Source of the DNA: Streptomyces griseoviridis
GTDB taxonomy: Bacteria; Actinomycetota; Actinomycetes; Streptomycetales; Streptomycetaceae
Length of the DNA stretch: 64,000 nucleotides
Direction of reading: 5' to 3'
Assembly: GCF_005222485.1 (NCBI RefSeq)
Contig: NZ_CP029078.1
Coordinates: 5,669,501 to 5,733,500, forward strand
The translations under genes were made by a program, and so were the position numbers. How positions within the stretch are numbered: the first letter of the stretch is position 1; every line of letters starts with the position of its first letter. The notes beneath the pieces were generated by a model that was not told the origin of the DNA, searched no databases, and saw nothing but the letters and a program-made list of their open reading frames with translations. Positions 1-7,628 of this stretch are shown in pieces.

Positions 1-53
1 GCCGCTCCGAGGCCGCCGCCAAGTGGCTCGGCACCGCATGGGACCAGGGGTGA
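1..53 (+). CDS. C-terminal end of an upstream gene, function not recognised
   Basis: The first bases read in frame as RSEAAAKWLGTAWDQG followed by a TGA at 51-53, so the window opens inside the last codons of a plus-strand gene. The next recognisable genes are a Flp-like pilin and a TadG-like protein. In actinobacterial tad loci the genes before these usually encode TadB/TadC membrane proteins, so a Tad component is a reasonable guess, but the visible 16 residues do not identify a family. Confidence 0.5.
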   Translation, partial: RSEAAAKWLGTAWDQG

Positions 54-288
54 CCGGCGATGACCCGATCGAGTGAGGCGAGCGGCGGGGAGCGGCGGGC
101 CGAGATCCGGGGCCGGGTCCCGGCTTGGGCCCGCGTTTGGGCCCTGGGGCCCTCTGGCGCACAGCGAAATCCGGCGTACGTTTCTGGTGTCGACGGTGGC
201 ACCGGCCGGGAGGAAGCCGGTCACGCGGGCGACACGGAGACTTGCGAGCCGACCCGCCAGCGGTCGACCGGCACCGGAGGGGAACACC

Positions 289-486
289 ATGAGCTACTGG
301 GTCAACAGCACGGTTTCGTACCTCAAGACCCGCGCGTCCCGCAACGACAAGGGGCAGACGGCGGTCGAGTACCTCGGGATCATCGCGGTGGTCGTGGCGA
401 TCGTGCTGGCGATCACGGGGACGGACATCGGGCAGTCGATCTACGACGCCATCGTGGATCAGATCGACCAGGTCACCGGCGGCTGA
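289..486 (+). CDS. Flp/Fap-type pilin-like small membrane protein
   Basis: This is a 65-residue protein with a short polar N-terminus, the charged motif RNDKGQTAVEYLGIIA at about residues 19-34, and one hydrophobic helix (about 28-45). The GQTAVEYLGI segment is characteristic of actinobacterial Flp-type pilin precursors, where processing occurs near a Gly before a Glu at position +5 of the mature helix. The ATG at 289 follows a good GGAGGGG ribosome site at about 277-283. Longer in-frame readings upstream lack such a site. The stop overlaps the next start (TGATG), so translation is probably coupled to the TadG-like gene. It likely forms part of a Tad pilus or related secretion apparatus; assembly of a pilus is inferred, not shown. 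Confidence 0.8.
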   Translation: MSYWVNSTVSYLKTRASRNDKGQTAVEYLGIIAVVVAIVLAITGTDIGQSIYDAIVDQIDQVTGG

Positions 487-1109
487 TGCGCGTTCGTCGC
501 TACGACGACGCAGGGCAGGCCTTCCCCATCTACATCACGGTGGTGGGGGGCCTGCTCTTTCTCGCGTTCGCGTACCTCGCGGTCGGCCAGGCCGCTGCGA
601 CTCGCAACGGTGCCCAGACGGCAGCCGACGCGGCCGCTCTCGCGGCGGCCCAGGAGACCCGGGACCGGCTCGCCGGTGAGTGGGTGGACACGATCCTCGA
701 CCCCACGAAGTGGGGGGACCTCCTCGACGGTGACGCCGCCGTCCTGGACGGGTGCCCACGCGCATACCAGCTCGCGGAGGACAACAGCTCGCATGTCCTC
801 GATTGCGCCCCGCGGTTGGTGGATCTGAGCTACACAGTTCAGGTCCAGACGAACGACCCCGTCGGCGACACCATCGTTCCCGGCACGGAGGACACCTACG
901 CCAAGGCGTCGGCCAAGGCCGTGATCGAGCCGCTCTGCACGTTCGAGCCGCCCATCGAGGGCGGCGGCGACGCCGGTGACCCGGGTGACCCCGCCGACAC
1001 CGTGTTGCCGAAGCTCACCTGCAAGGACAGGAACTGGGACCTGGACCCGGACGACCTCACCCGTCTCCCGGAGCCCAAGGACCTCTTCGACGTCCACCTG
1101 GCCGACTGA
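486..1109 (+). CDS. TadG/TadE-related pilus-assembly membrane protein
   Basis: The 207-residue product begins with a short basic stretch, then DDAGQAFPIYI and a single transmembrane helix (about 13-35). The alanine-rich motif NGAQTAADAAALAAAQ follows at about 40-56. This GQA-helix-ADAAALA arrangement is typical of the putative Flp pilus-assembly TadE/G-like N-terminal domain. The rest is extracytoplasmic, with three cysteines and a Gly/Asp/Pro-rich stretch near residues 158-170. Its ATG overlaps the pilin stop codon (TGATG at 484-488), which fixes the start and suggests coupled translation. A minor-pilin or anchoring role is inferred from the family and neighbour. Confidence 0.78.
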   Translation: MRVRRYDDAGQAFPIYITVVGGLLFLAFAYLAVGQAAATRNGAQTAADAAALAAAQETRDRLAGEWVDTILDPTKWGDLLDGDAAVLDGCPRAYQLAEDNSSHVLDCAPRLVDLSYTVQVQTNDPVGDTIVPGTEDTYAKASAKAVIEPLCTFEPPIEGGGDAGDPGDPADTVLPKLTCKDRNWDLDPDDLTRLPEPKDLFDVHLAD

Positions 1110-1147
1110 CAAGCGAACGATGAGTGAAGAAGGAAGCGAGCGGAGTC

Positions 1148-1726
1148 ATGAGCATTCGGTTCACTGGGAAGGCCCGCAGGGGGATGGTCGCGTTGACCGT
1201 TGCGGCCGGACTGGCCGTCGGCGTGACCGGCTGCGGCGGGGGAGGGGACGACGCGAAGAAGCCGAACGCCTCCACCTCGGCTTCCTCGAACGGCGGGTCG
1301 GGACCGAGCGCGCAGGAAGGTACCGACGAGACTCTGGCGGAGCTGAAGGGCGAGGACGGCCTGCTCCTCCAGATCACCTCGGCCAGGAGGGACGCCGGCG
1401 GCTTCGTCACCGTCAGCGGTGAGCTGAAGAACGACGGCGCCCAGCCGGTCCGGCTGTCGGTGCGGGCCGCGGGTGACGAGACCGAGATCATCAGGCACGG
1501 TTCGTCGTTGGGCGGGGCGACTCTCGTGGACCCCGAGGGGAAGAAGCGCTACTACGTGCTGCGTGACACGGACGGCCGCCCGCTGACGACGACCGGTATG
1601 CCCCGGATCAAGGCGGGCGACTCCATTCCGGTCTTCATGCAGTTCCCGGCGCCGCCGACCGACACCACCGATGTCACCTTCCAACTGCCGACGTTCGCCG
1701 CCGCGACCATCAAGATCTCCGGGTGA
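1148..1726 (+). CDS. Secreted lipoprotein of unknown function, tad-associated
   Basis: The 192-residue product has a basic N-terminus, a hydrophobic core and a lipobox VTGC with Cys29, followed by a Gly-rich and then Ser/Thr/Asn-rich linker to about residue 55. It is therefore probably an exported lipoprotein. The remainder looks like a compact beta-rich domain (ITSARRDAGGFVTVSGELKNDG region) resembling domains that follow transport linkers, but I cannot name the family. The ATG at 1148 is preferred over the GTG at 1124 because the purine-rich AAGGAAGCGAG lies just ahead of it and the signal peptide then starts normally. It lies 38 bp after the TadG-like gene and 7 bp before the OmpA-type gene, so the four genes form a likely operon. 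Confidence 0.7.
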   Translation: MSIRFTGKARRGMVALTVAAGLAVGVTGCGGGGDDAKKPNASTSASSNGGSGPSAQEGTDETLAELKGEDGLLLQITSARRDAGGFVTVSGELKNDGAQPVRLSVRAAGDETEIIRHGSSLGGATLVDPEGKKRYYVLRDTDGRPLTTTGMPRIKAGDSIPVFMQFPAPPTDTTDVTFQLPTFAAATIKISG

Positions 1727-1733
1727 GGCGACG

Positions 1734-2381
1734 ATGATCCACACCCGAACCCGAACCAGGACACCGAGCCTCGCGCTGACCCTCACGGCGGCCTCCGTCC
1801 TGCTCGCCGCCAACCTCCTCGGCGCCACCACCGCCCGCGCCGACGACAACCCCAGCGTTCCGCCCGGCACCGAGGCCAACGCCGCCGCGCCCGTCAAGGT
1901 CGACCCCAACGACCCCGACCTGAAGCTCCCCGAAGGCGCCACCCTCGCCGACCCGAAGGTCCTCGACATCAAGTCCGTCGTGGAGGACCAGAGCGGCGAC
2001 GAACGCCGCGAGGACACCAACTCGGACGTCAAGTTCGCCCTTCAGGCCGAGGTGCTCTTCAGCAAGGACAGCGCGAAGCTCAGCGGCGAGGCGAAGTCCC
2101 GGATCTCCGGGATCGCCGACGAGATCAAGAACCAGAACGCCACGAAGATCCGCGTCTTCGGTTTCACCGACAACCTCGGCTCCTCCGCCCACGGCGACGT
2201 CCTGTCCCGGCAGCGCGCCAACGCCGTACAGGACGTCCTGGCACAGGAGTTGAACAACCCCGACGTCACCTTCGAGGTCCGCGGCTACGGCGAGCAGTAC
2301 CCGATCGCCGACAACTCGACGGAGGCGGGCCGCAAGAAGAACCGCCGGGTCGAGGTGTCCTTCCCCCGCACGGACAGCTGA
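1734..2381 (+). CDS. OmpA-family peptidoglycan-associating protein
   Basis: The 215-residue protein has a Sec signal peptide (about 1-35, cleavage after ATTARA). A Pro/Asp-rich linker follows, then an OmpA C-terminal-like domain from about residue 98 to the end. The family hallmarks are visible: FSKDSAKLS, a GFTDNLGSS segment equivalent to the usual GHTD, SRQRANAV and a terminal RRVEVSF. Such domains bind diaminopimelate in peptidoglycan and tether surface structures to the wall. Its position at the end of a Tad-like operon suggests it anchors or accompanies that apparatus; this is inference. A strong hairpin follows at 2391-2433. Confidence 0.85.
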   Translation: MIHTRTRTRTPSLALTLTAASVLLAANLLGATTARADDNPSVPPGTEANAAAPVKVDPNDPDLKLPEGATLADPKVLDIKSVVEDQSGDERREDTNSDVKFALQAEVLFSKDSAKLSGEAKSRISGIADEIKNQNATKIRVFGFTDNLGSSAHGDVLSRQRANAVQDVLAQELNNPDVTFEVRGYGEQYPIADNSTEAGRKKNRRVEVSFPRTDS

Positions 2382-2390
2382 CGCCGCACC

Positions 2391-2433
2391 GGCCCCCTGC
2401 CTGCCGCCCCGTGGCGGCTGACGGCAGGGGGCC
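2391..2433 (+). terminator. Strong hairpin terminator after the OmpA-type gene
   Basis: The arms GGCCCCCTGCC (2391-2401) and GGCAGGGGGCC (2423-2433) are perfectly complementary over 11 bp around a 21-nt loop. It lies 10 bp after the OmpA-type stop and has no T-run, as is common in Streptomyces. It could also serve the converging DUF192 gene. Confidence 0.75.
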
Positions 2434-2492
2434 GTGCGGGCGCTCAAGGGATGCCTGGCGCCTGACGGCACCTACGGGCCCCGCCCCTCCCG

Positions 2493-2870
2493 CTACGGAC
2501 GCCCCTCACCCGCCACAAGCACCTCGACCCGGACCCCCGCCCGGAGCCCCCACCCCGCCATCGCCCCGGCCTCGGCCTCCAGCACATGCCGTGAGCGCAG
2601 CCGGGGCATCCCCAACCGGCCCGGCTTCATGGTCCGCACGGCGACGACCCGCAACGTCCGGTCGAGGTAGGCGACATCGATGGGCATGCGCATCCGGAAC
2701 GTGTGCACACTGCCGGCCGGCGACAGCAGCATCGCGCCGTCGATCGAGTCGCGTCCCAACAGCCCCTTGATGCGGGCCCGGTACGAGGTCGCCAGCTCCA
2801 ACGGGACGGCGGTGCCGCCCGGTTCGGGTACGACCAACGTCCCGCGCCCGTCACGCCATCGACGCCCCAT
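2493..2870 (-). CDS. DUF192 family protein
   Basis: The 125-residue protein carries the family signature near its middle: RIKGLLGRDSIDGAMLL, then VHTFRMRMPIDVAYLD (about 57-72) and a C-terminal ALEAEAG-like segment. DUF192 proteins are small beta-barrel proteins of unknown molecular role, often exported in other bacteria, but no signal peptide is visible here. It converges on the OmpA-type operon and is divergent from the lipoprotein gene at 3099. Function remains unassigned. Confidence 0.85.
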   Translation of the reverse strand: MGRRWRDGRGTLVVPEPGGTAVPLELATSYRARIKGLLGRDSIDGAMLLSPAGSVHTFRMRMPIDVAYLDRTLRVVAVRTMKPGRLGMPRLRSRHVLEAEAGAMAGWGLRAGVRVEVLVAGEGRP

Positions 2871-3098
2871 CCCGAACCTCCCACGGTCGTCCGGGGGCGA
2901 ACGTATCGGCTCGCGCCCGGCCGTTCACCCCGTCCGGCGACCGCACGTGACGCAACCGTGACCCCGTGGTGGGAACCAGGGGTGGCCGTTTTGGACTCAT
3001 ACGCTCCATCCGTAGTCAAGCATCACCCTGGTGCCACCGCACGCCGCTGGATAGCGTTACTTCGCTTGCGAGAATTCCGACCCGTCCAGGAGCCGACA

Positions 3099-3761
3099 GT
3101 GAACCGCCGCCCTACCGTGCTAGCAGCGATCACCTTGACCACCGTCACGGCCCTGTGCCTGTCTGCATGCGGAAACGACAACGACGACAAGGCCGGCGAC
3201 TCCAACGGGAAGATCGCGGGCGCCCAGACCGACAAGGAGACGTCGGCGTCGCCGGAGACGTCGCCGTCCGCGGTCTCAGGGCGACCGAAGATCGAGCTGC
3301 CGTCGGACGTCAAGCGGGTCTTCGAGGGCGGGAAGACCGGTGACACGGTGAAGGACGCCGTCCTCGCCGACAGCGCGGACCGCATGGGAGCGATCGACGC
3401 CGCGATCACCGGGACGGACCCCAAGGGTGAGGCTCTCGCCTACTACAACACCGGTAAGGCGCTGGAGTCGGCGCTGTCCTGGGTGGCCCAGTGGAAGAAG
3501 GCCAACGCCACACTGACCGGTGAAACGCGCTATTACGACCGCGAGGTGACGCTCAAGGGCAAGACGTCGGCGGTTGTCATCTTCTGCGCGGACGAGAGCA
3601 AGGGCTTCAGCAAGGACAAGACGACCGGCAAGGTCGCGAAGACACCGGTCACCAAGAACAGCTACGTCCTCTACAACACCAGGCTGGACAAGAACCCGGA
3701 TGGAGTCTGGCAGACCTCCCAGGTCATCGCCACGAGGGGAGCCGCACGATGCCAGCCGTAG
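3099..3761 (+). CDS. Secreted lipoprotein, partner of the following secreted protein
   Basis: The GTG at 3099 follows an AGGAG site at 3088-3092 and starts a 220-residue product with a basic N-terminus and a lipobox LSAC (Cys24), then an Asp/Asn/Ser-rich linker. The body (LPSDVKRVFEG, then a segment rich in YYNTGKALESALSW) resembles small secreted proteins common in Streptomyces with no assigned function. The last 13 bp overlap the next gene at 3749 in a different frame, so the two are probably translated together and may act at the same surface. Confidence 0.72.
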   Translation: MNRRPTVLAAITLTTVTALCLSACGNDNDDKAGDSNGKIAGAQTDKETSASPETSPSAVSGRPKIELPSDVKRVFEGGKTGDTVKDAVLADSADRMGAIDAAITGTDPKGEALAYYNTGKALESALSWVAQWKKANATLTGETRYYDREVTLKGKTSAVVIFCADESKGFSKDKTTGKVAKTPVTKNSYVLYNTRLDKNPDGVWQTSQVIATRGAARCQP

Positions 3762-4786
3762 CCGGAATCTCACGGTGCTCCGCACTTCTTCTGGCGGGTG
3801 CCTTGGTGGTTGCCTCCAGCTCCCCGGTCTGGGCCGACAACGTACCCGGCGGCGTGGGCCAGCCCACCGAGACTCCGGTGAAGGGCGACGCCGCCGACGA
3901 CAAGATCAGTGCGACCGCGGGCGCCGTGGTCTTCGACCGGTCCCGAAACGGCTCGGGTCCGAAAGCGGGCGCGGTCACCTCCGCGTCGACCTGGACGCCG
4001 CCCGCCTGCTATTACGCCCCCAAATACTCCCCCGGCCAGCTCGAGAAGTATCTGACACCGATCTGGGAAGCCGGCTCGACCGGCTACGAGTGGGATGCCG
4101 AACAGCGTGACCGCTACGTGAACGGCAAGCCGTACAAGGACTTCAACAAGGACAAAGCGGGCGACGGCTACTGGTGGGACTCCTACGTCACACCGGGCCG
4201 AGAGGGCGACCCCGGGGCGACCGAGTGCGACAAACGCATCTTCTGGGTCGACACCAACGACGACCCGCCCGCCGACATCCCGCAGGCCATCACCCCGCAG
4301 ATGCTCGCCCAACTCGCCTACGCCGAGATCCGCGTCCCGTCCACTCAGGTCGACATCGCACCGCAGAACGCCACCAAGGTGAACCTGCCGACCTGGACGT
4401 GGCTGGACGGTGCGCAGTTCAAGCCGGTGTCGGTCACGGCGAGTGTGCCGTTGCTCGGCATCACGGCCACGACGACCGCGGAGCCGGTCTCCGTGAAGAT
4501 CGACCCGGGTACGGGCGACGCCCAGACGTATCCCGCGTCCGGCGTGTGCGGGTTGCGCAACGGCCACATCGGCGAGCCCTACGCCAAGGGCAAGGCGTCC
4601 CGGACCCCGCCCTGCGGGGTGAAGTACCTGCGCTCCTCGGGCGACGGTTCCTTCCCCCTCCGGGCCACCGTCACCTGGAAGATCCACTGGACCGGCACCG
4701 GCGGAGCGGGCGGCGACCTGCCCGACGGGACCTTCGGCGCCACCCAGGACGTCGTCGTGCAGGAGATCCAGGCGGTCAACCGCTGA
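3749..4786 (+). CDS. Secreted protein of unknown function
   Basis: The 345-residue product has a Sec signal peptide (about residues 1-29, cleavage after SSPVWA) and no further obvious membrane segment. The mature part is Trp/Tyr-rich with paired cysteines (ACYYAPKYSPGQLEKY, ATECDKRIFWV, SGVCGLRN, TPPCGVKYL) that could form disulfides outside the cell. I do not recognise a catalytic family. Its ATG lies inside the end of the lipoprotein gene and follows a GAGGGGAG site, so coupling is likely. A role with the lipoprotein at the cell surface is inferred from this overlap only. Confidence 0.75.
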   Translation: MPAVAGISRCSALLLAGALVVASSSPVWADNVPGGVGQPTETPVKGDAADDKISATAGAVVFDRSRNGSGPKAGAVTSASTWTPPACYYAPKYSPGQLEKYLTPIWEAGSTGYEWDAEQRDRYVNGKPYKDFNKDKAGDGYWWDSYVTPGREGDPGATECDKRIFWVDTNDDPPADIPQAITPQMLAQLAYAEIRVPSTQVDIAPQNATKVNLPTWTWLDGAQFKPVSVTASVPLLGITATTTAEPVSVKIDPGTGDAQTYPASGVCGLRNGHIGEPYAKGKASRTPPCGVKYLRSSGDGSFPLRATVTWKIHWTGTGGAGGDLPDGTFGATQDVVVQEIQAVNR

Positions 4787-4837
4787 GCGGGACCCGCGGC
4801 GCGGTAGGAACCCGGCCCGCCGGGTAGGGACACCCCC

Positions 4838-5713
4838 ATGACTGGACTCGGCGCCGTGTTCCGCCCTCAACTGCCCCCCGAAAGACTCCGTTCCGTCGTC
4901 CGGCTGGCCGACGAGTCAGGACTCGACCAGCTCTGGCTGTGGGAGGACTGCTTCCGCGAGGGCGGCATCTCCACCGCCGCCGCGGCCCTCGCCTGGACCG
5001 AGCGGGTCAGGATCGGCGTGGGACTGCTCCCGGTGCCGTTGCGCAACGTCGCCCTCACCGCCATGGAGGCCGCCTCCCTGCACCGGATGTTCCCCGGGCG
5101 CCCGATCCTCGCCGTCGGCCACGGCGTCCAGGACTGGATGGGGCAGGTCGGCGCGCGCGTCGAGTCCCCCGTCACCCTGCTGCGGGAGCATCTCGGCGCG
5201 CTGCGCGCCCTGTTGGCCGGTGAGCGGCTCACCCGCGACGGCCGGTACGTGCGCCTCGACGACGTCGCGCTCGACTGGCCGCCCGCCGCCGCGGTCCCCG
5301 TCCTCGCCGGCGCCACCGGGCCCCGTTCGCTGCGGCTGGCCGGTGAGGCGGCCGACGGCACCGTCCTCACCTCGTCGACGTCCCCGGACGGCGTCCGCGC
5401 GGCACGGCTGCTCATCGACGAGGGGCGCACGTCGGCGGGACGGGCCGCCGACCCGCACGAGGTCGTCGTCTACCTGCTCGCCGCGACCGGTCCCGACGCC
5501 GCCGCCCGGCTGCGGACCGAACTGGCGGCCGAGGGACTCGCATCGGTCCCCGACCTCGGGGTCGCCGGGGACGCGGACGCCGTCGCCAAGGCCGTCCAGC
5601 GGCTCGCGGACGCCGGCGCCGACACCGTCGTCCTCCAGTCGACGGGGGACGAACCCGACCCCGAGGGTTTCGTCCGTTTCGCCGCGGAGCAGGTCAGGCC
5701 GCTGCTGCCGTGA
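4838..5713 (+). CDS. LLM-class flavin-dependent oxidoreductase
   Basis: The 291-residue protein follows the bacterial luciferase-like TIM-barrel pattern: LADESGLDQLWLWEDCF near the N-terminus, ERVRIGVGLLPVPLRN at about 50-65, a FPGRPILAVGHG segment and a C-terminal VLQSTGDEPDPEGF region. The family uses FMN or F420. The short length and actinobacterial setting make an F420-dependent reductase plausible, but the cofactor cannot be read directly. The start follows a GTAGGGA site. It is preceded by the secreted-protein gene with a 51-bp gap and is probably independent of it. Confidence 0.8.
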   Translation: MTGLGAVFRPQLPPERLRSVVRLADESGLDQLWLWEDCFREGGISTAAAALAWTERVRIGVGLLPVPLRNVALTAMEAASLHRMFPGRPILAVGHGVQDWMGQVGARVESPVTLLREHLGALRALLAGERLTRDGRYVRLDDVALDWPPAAAVPVLAGATGPRSLRLAGEAADGTVLTSSTSPDGVRAARLLIDEGRTSAGRAADPHEVVVYLLAATGPDAAARLRTELAAEGLASVPDLGVAGDADAVAKAVQRLADAGADTVVLQSTGDEPDPEGFVRFAAEQVRPLLP

Positions 5714-5794
5714 CCGCGAGGGGTCCCGGGACGCGACCGAGCCCCGGGACCCCCGCCCTCACCCCTGGCCCCGGCCTCCCGCCGCGAAATCCGG

Positions 5795-6793
5795 TTGTCC
5801 GTCGTGGCCTCGGCGGATCTCATGGGGCTCATGGGTCCCATGGTTCACAACGGCGGGTCCGAGTCGCCCGGCGACGACGGCTCAGCCTCCGCCCGCACTC
5901 CCGCCCGCACCCCTCGTCGCGCTCCCCGTTCCTTCGACGACCTCGTCACCGAAGGCGCCGCCGTTCCCACCGACGGCTGGGACTTCTCCTGGTTCGAGGG
6001 GCGGGCCGCCGAGGCCCGGCCCTCCTGGGGTTACGCCAGGGCCATGGCCGGGCGGCTCGCCCGCGCCGACGCCGTGCTCGACGTGCAGACCGGGGGAGGG
6101 GAGGTCCTCGCCGAAGCACTTACGCACACCGCCGCCCCCGGCCCGACCGCCACCCCCACCACCGCGCCCGCACCGAACCCCGTCCCCTCCGCCCCCGGCC
6201 CGACCGCCCCGCGCACCCCCTCCACCCTTGCCGCCCCCGCCCCCGCCCTCGTCGTCGCCACCGAGGGCTGGGGTCCGAACGTCCGGCGGGCCACCCGGCT
6301 GCTCGGGCCGCTCGGGGTCGCCGTCGTCGCCTCCCCGGAGGACGCCCCGCTGCCGTTCGCCGACGGGGCGTTCGACCTGGTCGTGAGCCGGCATCCGGTG
6401 CGCCCGCACTGGGACGAGATCGCCCGGGTGCTGCGTCCCGGCGGCCGTTACTTCGCGCAGCACGTCGGGCCGGCCAGCGTCTTCGAGCTGGTGGAGTTCT
6501 TCCTCGGCCCGCAGCCCGACGCCGTCCGCTCCGCCCGCCACCCCGACCGGGAGCGGGCCGACGCCGAGGCGGCCGGTCTCGACGTCGTCGAGCTGCGGGC
6601 CGAGCGACTGCGGATGGAGTTCCACGACATCGGGGCCGTCGTCCATTTCCTGCGGAAGGTCGTCTGGATGGTCCCCGGGTTCACCGTGACGGAGTACGAG
6701 GAGCGGCTGCGCGCCCTGCACGCGCGGATCGAGTCCGACGGGCCGTTCGTCGCGCACAGCACCCGCCACCTCTTCGACGCGCGCAAGCCCTGA
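5795..6793 (+). CDS. Class I SAM-dependent methyltransferase with a Pro/Thr/Ala insertion
   Basis: Motif I is visible as AVLDVQTGGGEVLAEAL. The later strand pattern FDLVVSRHPV and the conserved WDEIARVLRPGGRYFAQHVG (post-I region) identify a class I methyltransferase. Between motif I and the next strand (ALVVATEGWGP) lies a stretch of about 40 residues almost entirely Pro, Thr, Ala and Ser, which normal family members lack. The start is uncertain: TTG 5795, GTG 5804 and ATGs at 5822, 5831 and 5840 are in frame, and the shortest readings remain plausible. Substrate is unknown. It follows the LLM oxidoreductase by about 80 bp and may share its transcript. Confidence 0.78.
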   Translation: MSVVASADLMGLMGPMVHNGGSESPGDDGSASARTPARTPRRAPRSFDDLVTEGAAVPTDGWDFSWFEGRAAEARPSWGYARAMAGRLARADAVLDVQTGGGEVLAEALTHTAAPGPTATPTTAPAPNPVPSAPGPTAPRTPSTLAAPAPALVVATEGWGPNVRRATRLLGPLGVAVVASPEDAPLPFADGAFDLVVSRHPVRPHWDEIARVLRPGGRYFAQHVGPASVFELVEFFLGPQPDAVRSARHPDRERADAEAAGLDVVELRAERLRMEFHDIGAVVHFLRKVVWMVPGFTVTEYEERLRALHARIESDGPFVAHSTRHLFDARKP

Positions 6794-6833
6794 CGCCGGT
6801 TCCCCGGGCCCGACGGCGCTCCCGCGGCGCGTC

Positions 6834-6905
6834 GCGACGCGCTGGACTCCGTTCGCCTCGCATGCGCATGCGACGCGCTGGACCCCGTTCCGCCTCGCAC
6901 GCGCA
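6834..6905. repeat. Two-copy 36-bp direct repeat
   Basis: A unit starting GCGACGCGCTGGAC and containing CGCCTCGCA occurs at 6834-6869 and again at 6870-6905 with a few differences. It lies in the 835-bp gene-free stretch after the methyltransferase. Confidence 0.7.
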
Positions 6906-7378
6906 GGCCGCCCCGGAGTTTCCGCATCGTTATCGAGGTGATCTCGCTTCCCCGGCGTGTCTGACGTAACTTCACTCCCAGGCAATTCGCGTGAGCAAAG
7001 CCGCGCGGACGGCACCGCGCGGTGGAGGGGGCCGCGCGGCGCCCCGGCCCCCCGCGAAGGCCGGAGCCAGGCCGAGTCGGACCCCGCCCCGGCCCGCTCC
7101 GCCCCGTCCCCGCCGCCCGGCCCCGCGTGTCGTCGTGTCACCCGAGTGGGGGATGCCGCGCCCGGATCGCCACCCGGAGCGGATTCCGCACCAGACCCCC
7201 ATGATCTCCATGGGTTCCCCCCAACTGCCCTGGAAATGCACCGCGTTTCGGCCAGGGGCAAGCCGTGCGGAGGCCACTCCTGAACACTTCGGGAGTCGCC
7301 GCGCGATTCCGGAGAGTAGTTGTGGCACGCCGATGCGCGCGACTTCCCTCACGAAGGGTTATGGTGGAAACCCCCCCT
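6906..7378. other. Gene-free GC-rich stretch upstream of an orphan terminator
   Basis: I see no convincing gene here on either strand; open frames are GC-driven shadows. The last 100 bases include short inverted pairs such as ACTCC...GGAGT near 7277-7296 and lead into the terminator at 7379-7418. An attenuated leader or small RNA is possible but unproven. Confidence 0.4.
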
Positions 7379-7418
7379 CGGGCCGGTCCGTCTCCCCCCC
7401 ACGGACCGGCCCGTTTTT
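7379..7418 (+). terminator. Textbook intrinsic terminator upstream of uppS
   Basis: Arms CGGGCCGGTCCGT (7379-7391) and ACGGACCGGCCCG (7401-7413) are perfectly complementary over 13 bp, followed at once by TTTTT (7414-7418). No gene ends within the preceding 585 bp, so it may close a small RNA or attenuate a transcript running into uppS, whose start is 210 bp downstream. Confidence 0.85.
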
Positions 7419-7628
7419 CTTGCCCGGGTGCCGCCGCCGCTCCCCGGCCGCCTCGCCCGTCCGGCGCCGTCGCCCGTTGGCCGTCCAGCCGCCCGGCGGG
7501 GGTAGGCTTCGCCCCCGGGGAACCGTCGTACGGAAGACCCCGGACCGCCAACGGACAGGGCCCGCCCTCGGCCGAGTGCCGAGCCCGGGTCGCGCCTGTC
7601 CGATCCCTACGGAGGGGCTGACAATCAC

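Noticed and set aside
60..486. Longer in-frame starts for the pilin and TadG-like proteins
   Set aside because: They would add Arg/Gly-rich sequence with no homology signal, while good ribosome sites or stop-start overlaps support the short starts.
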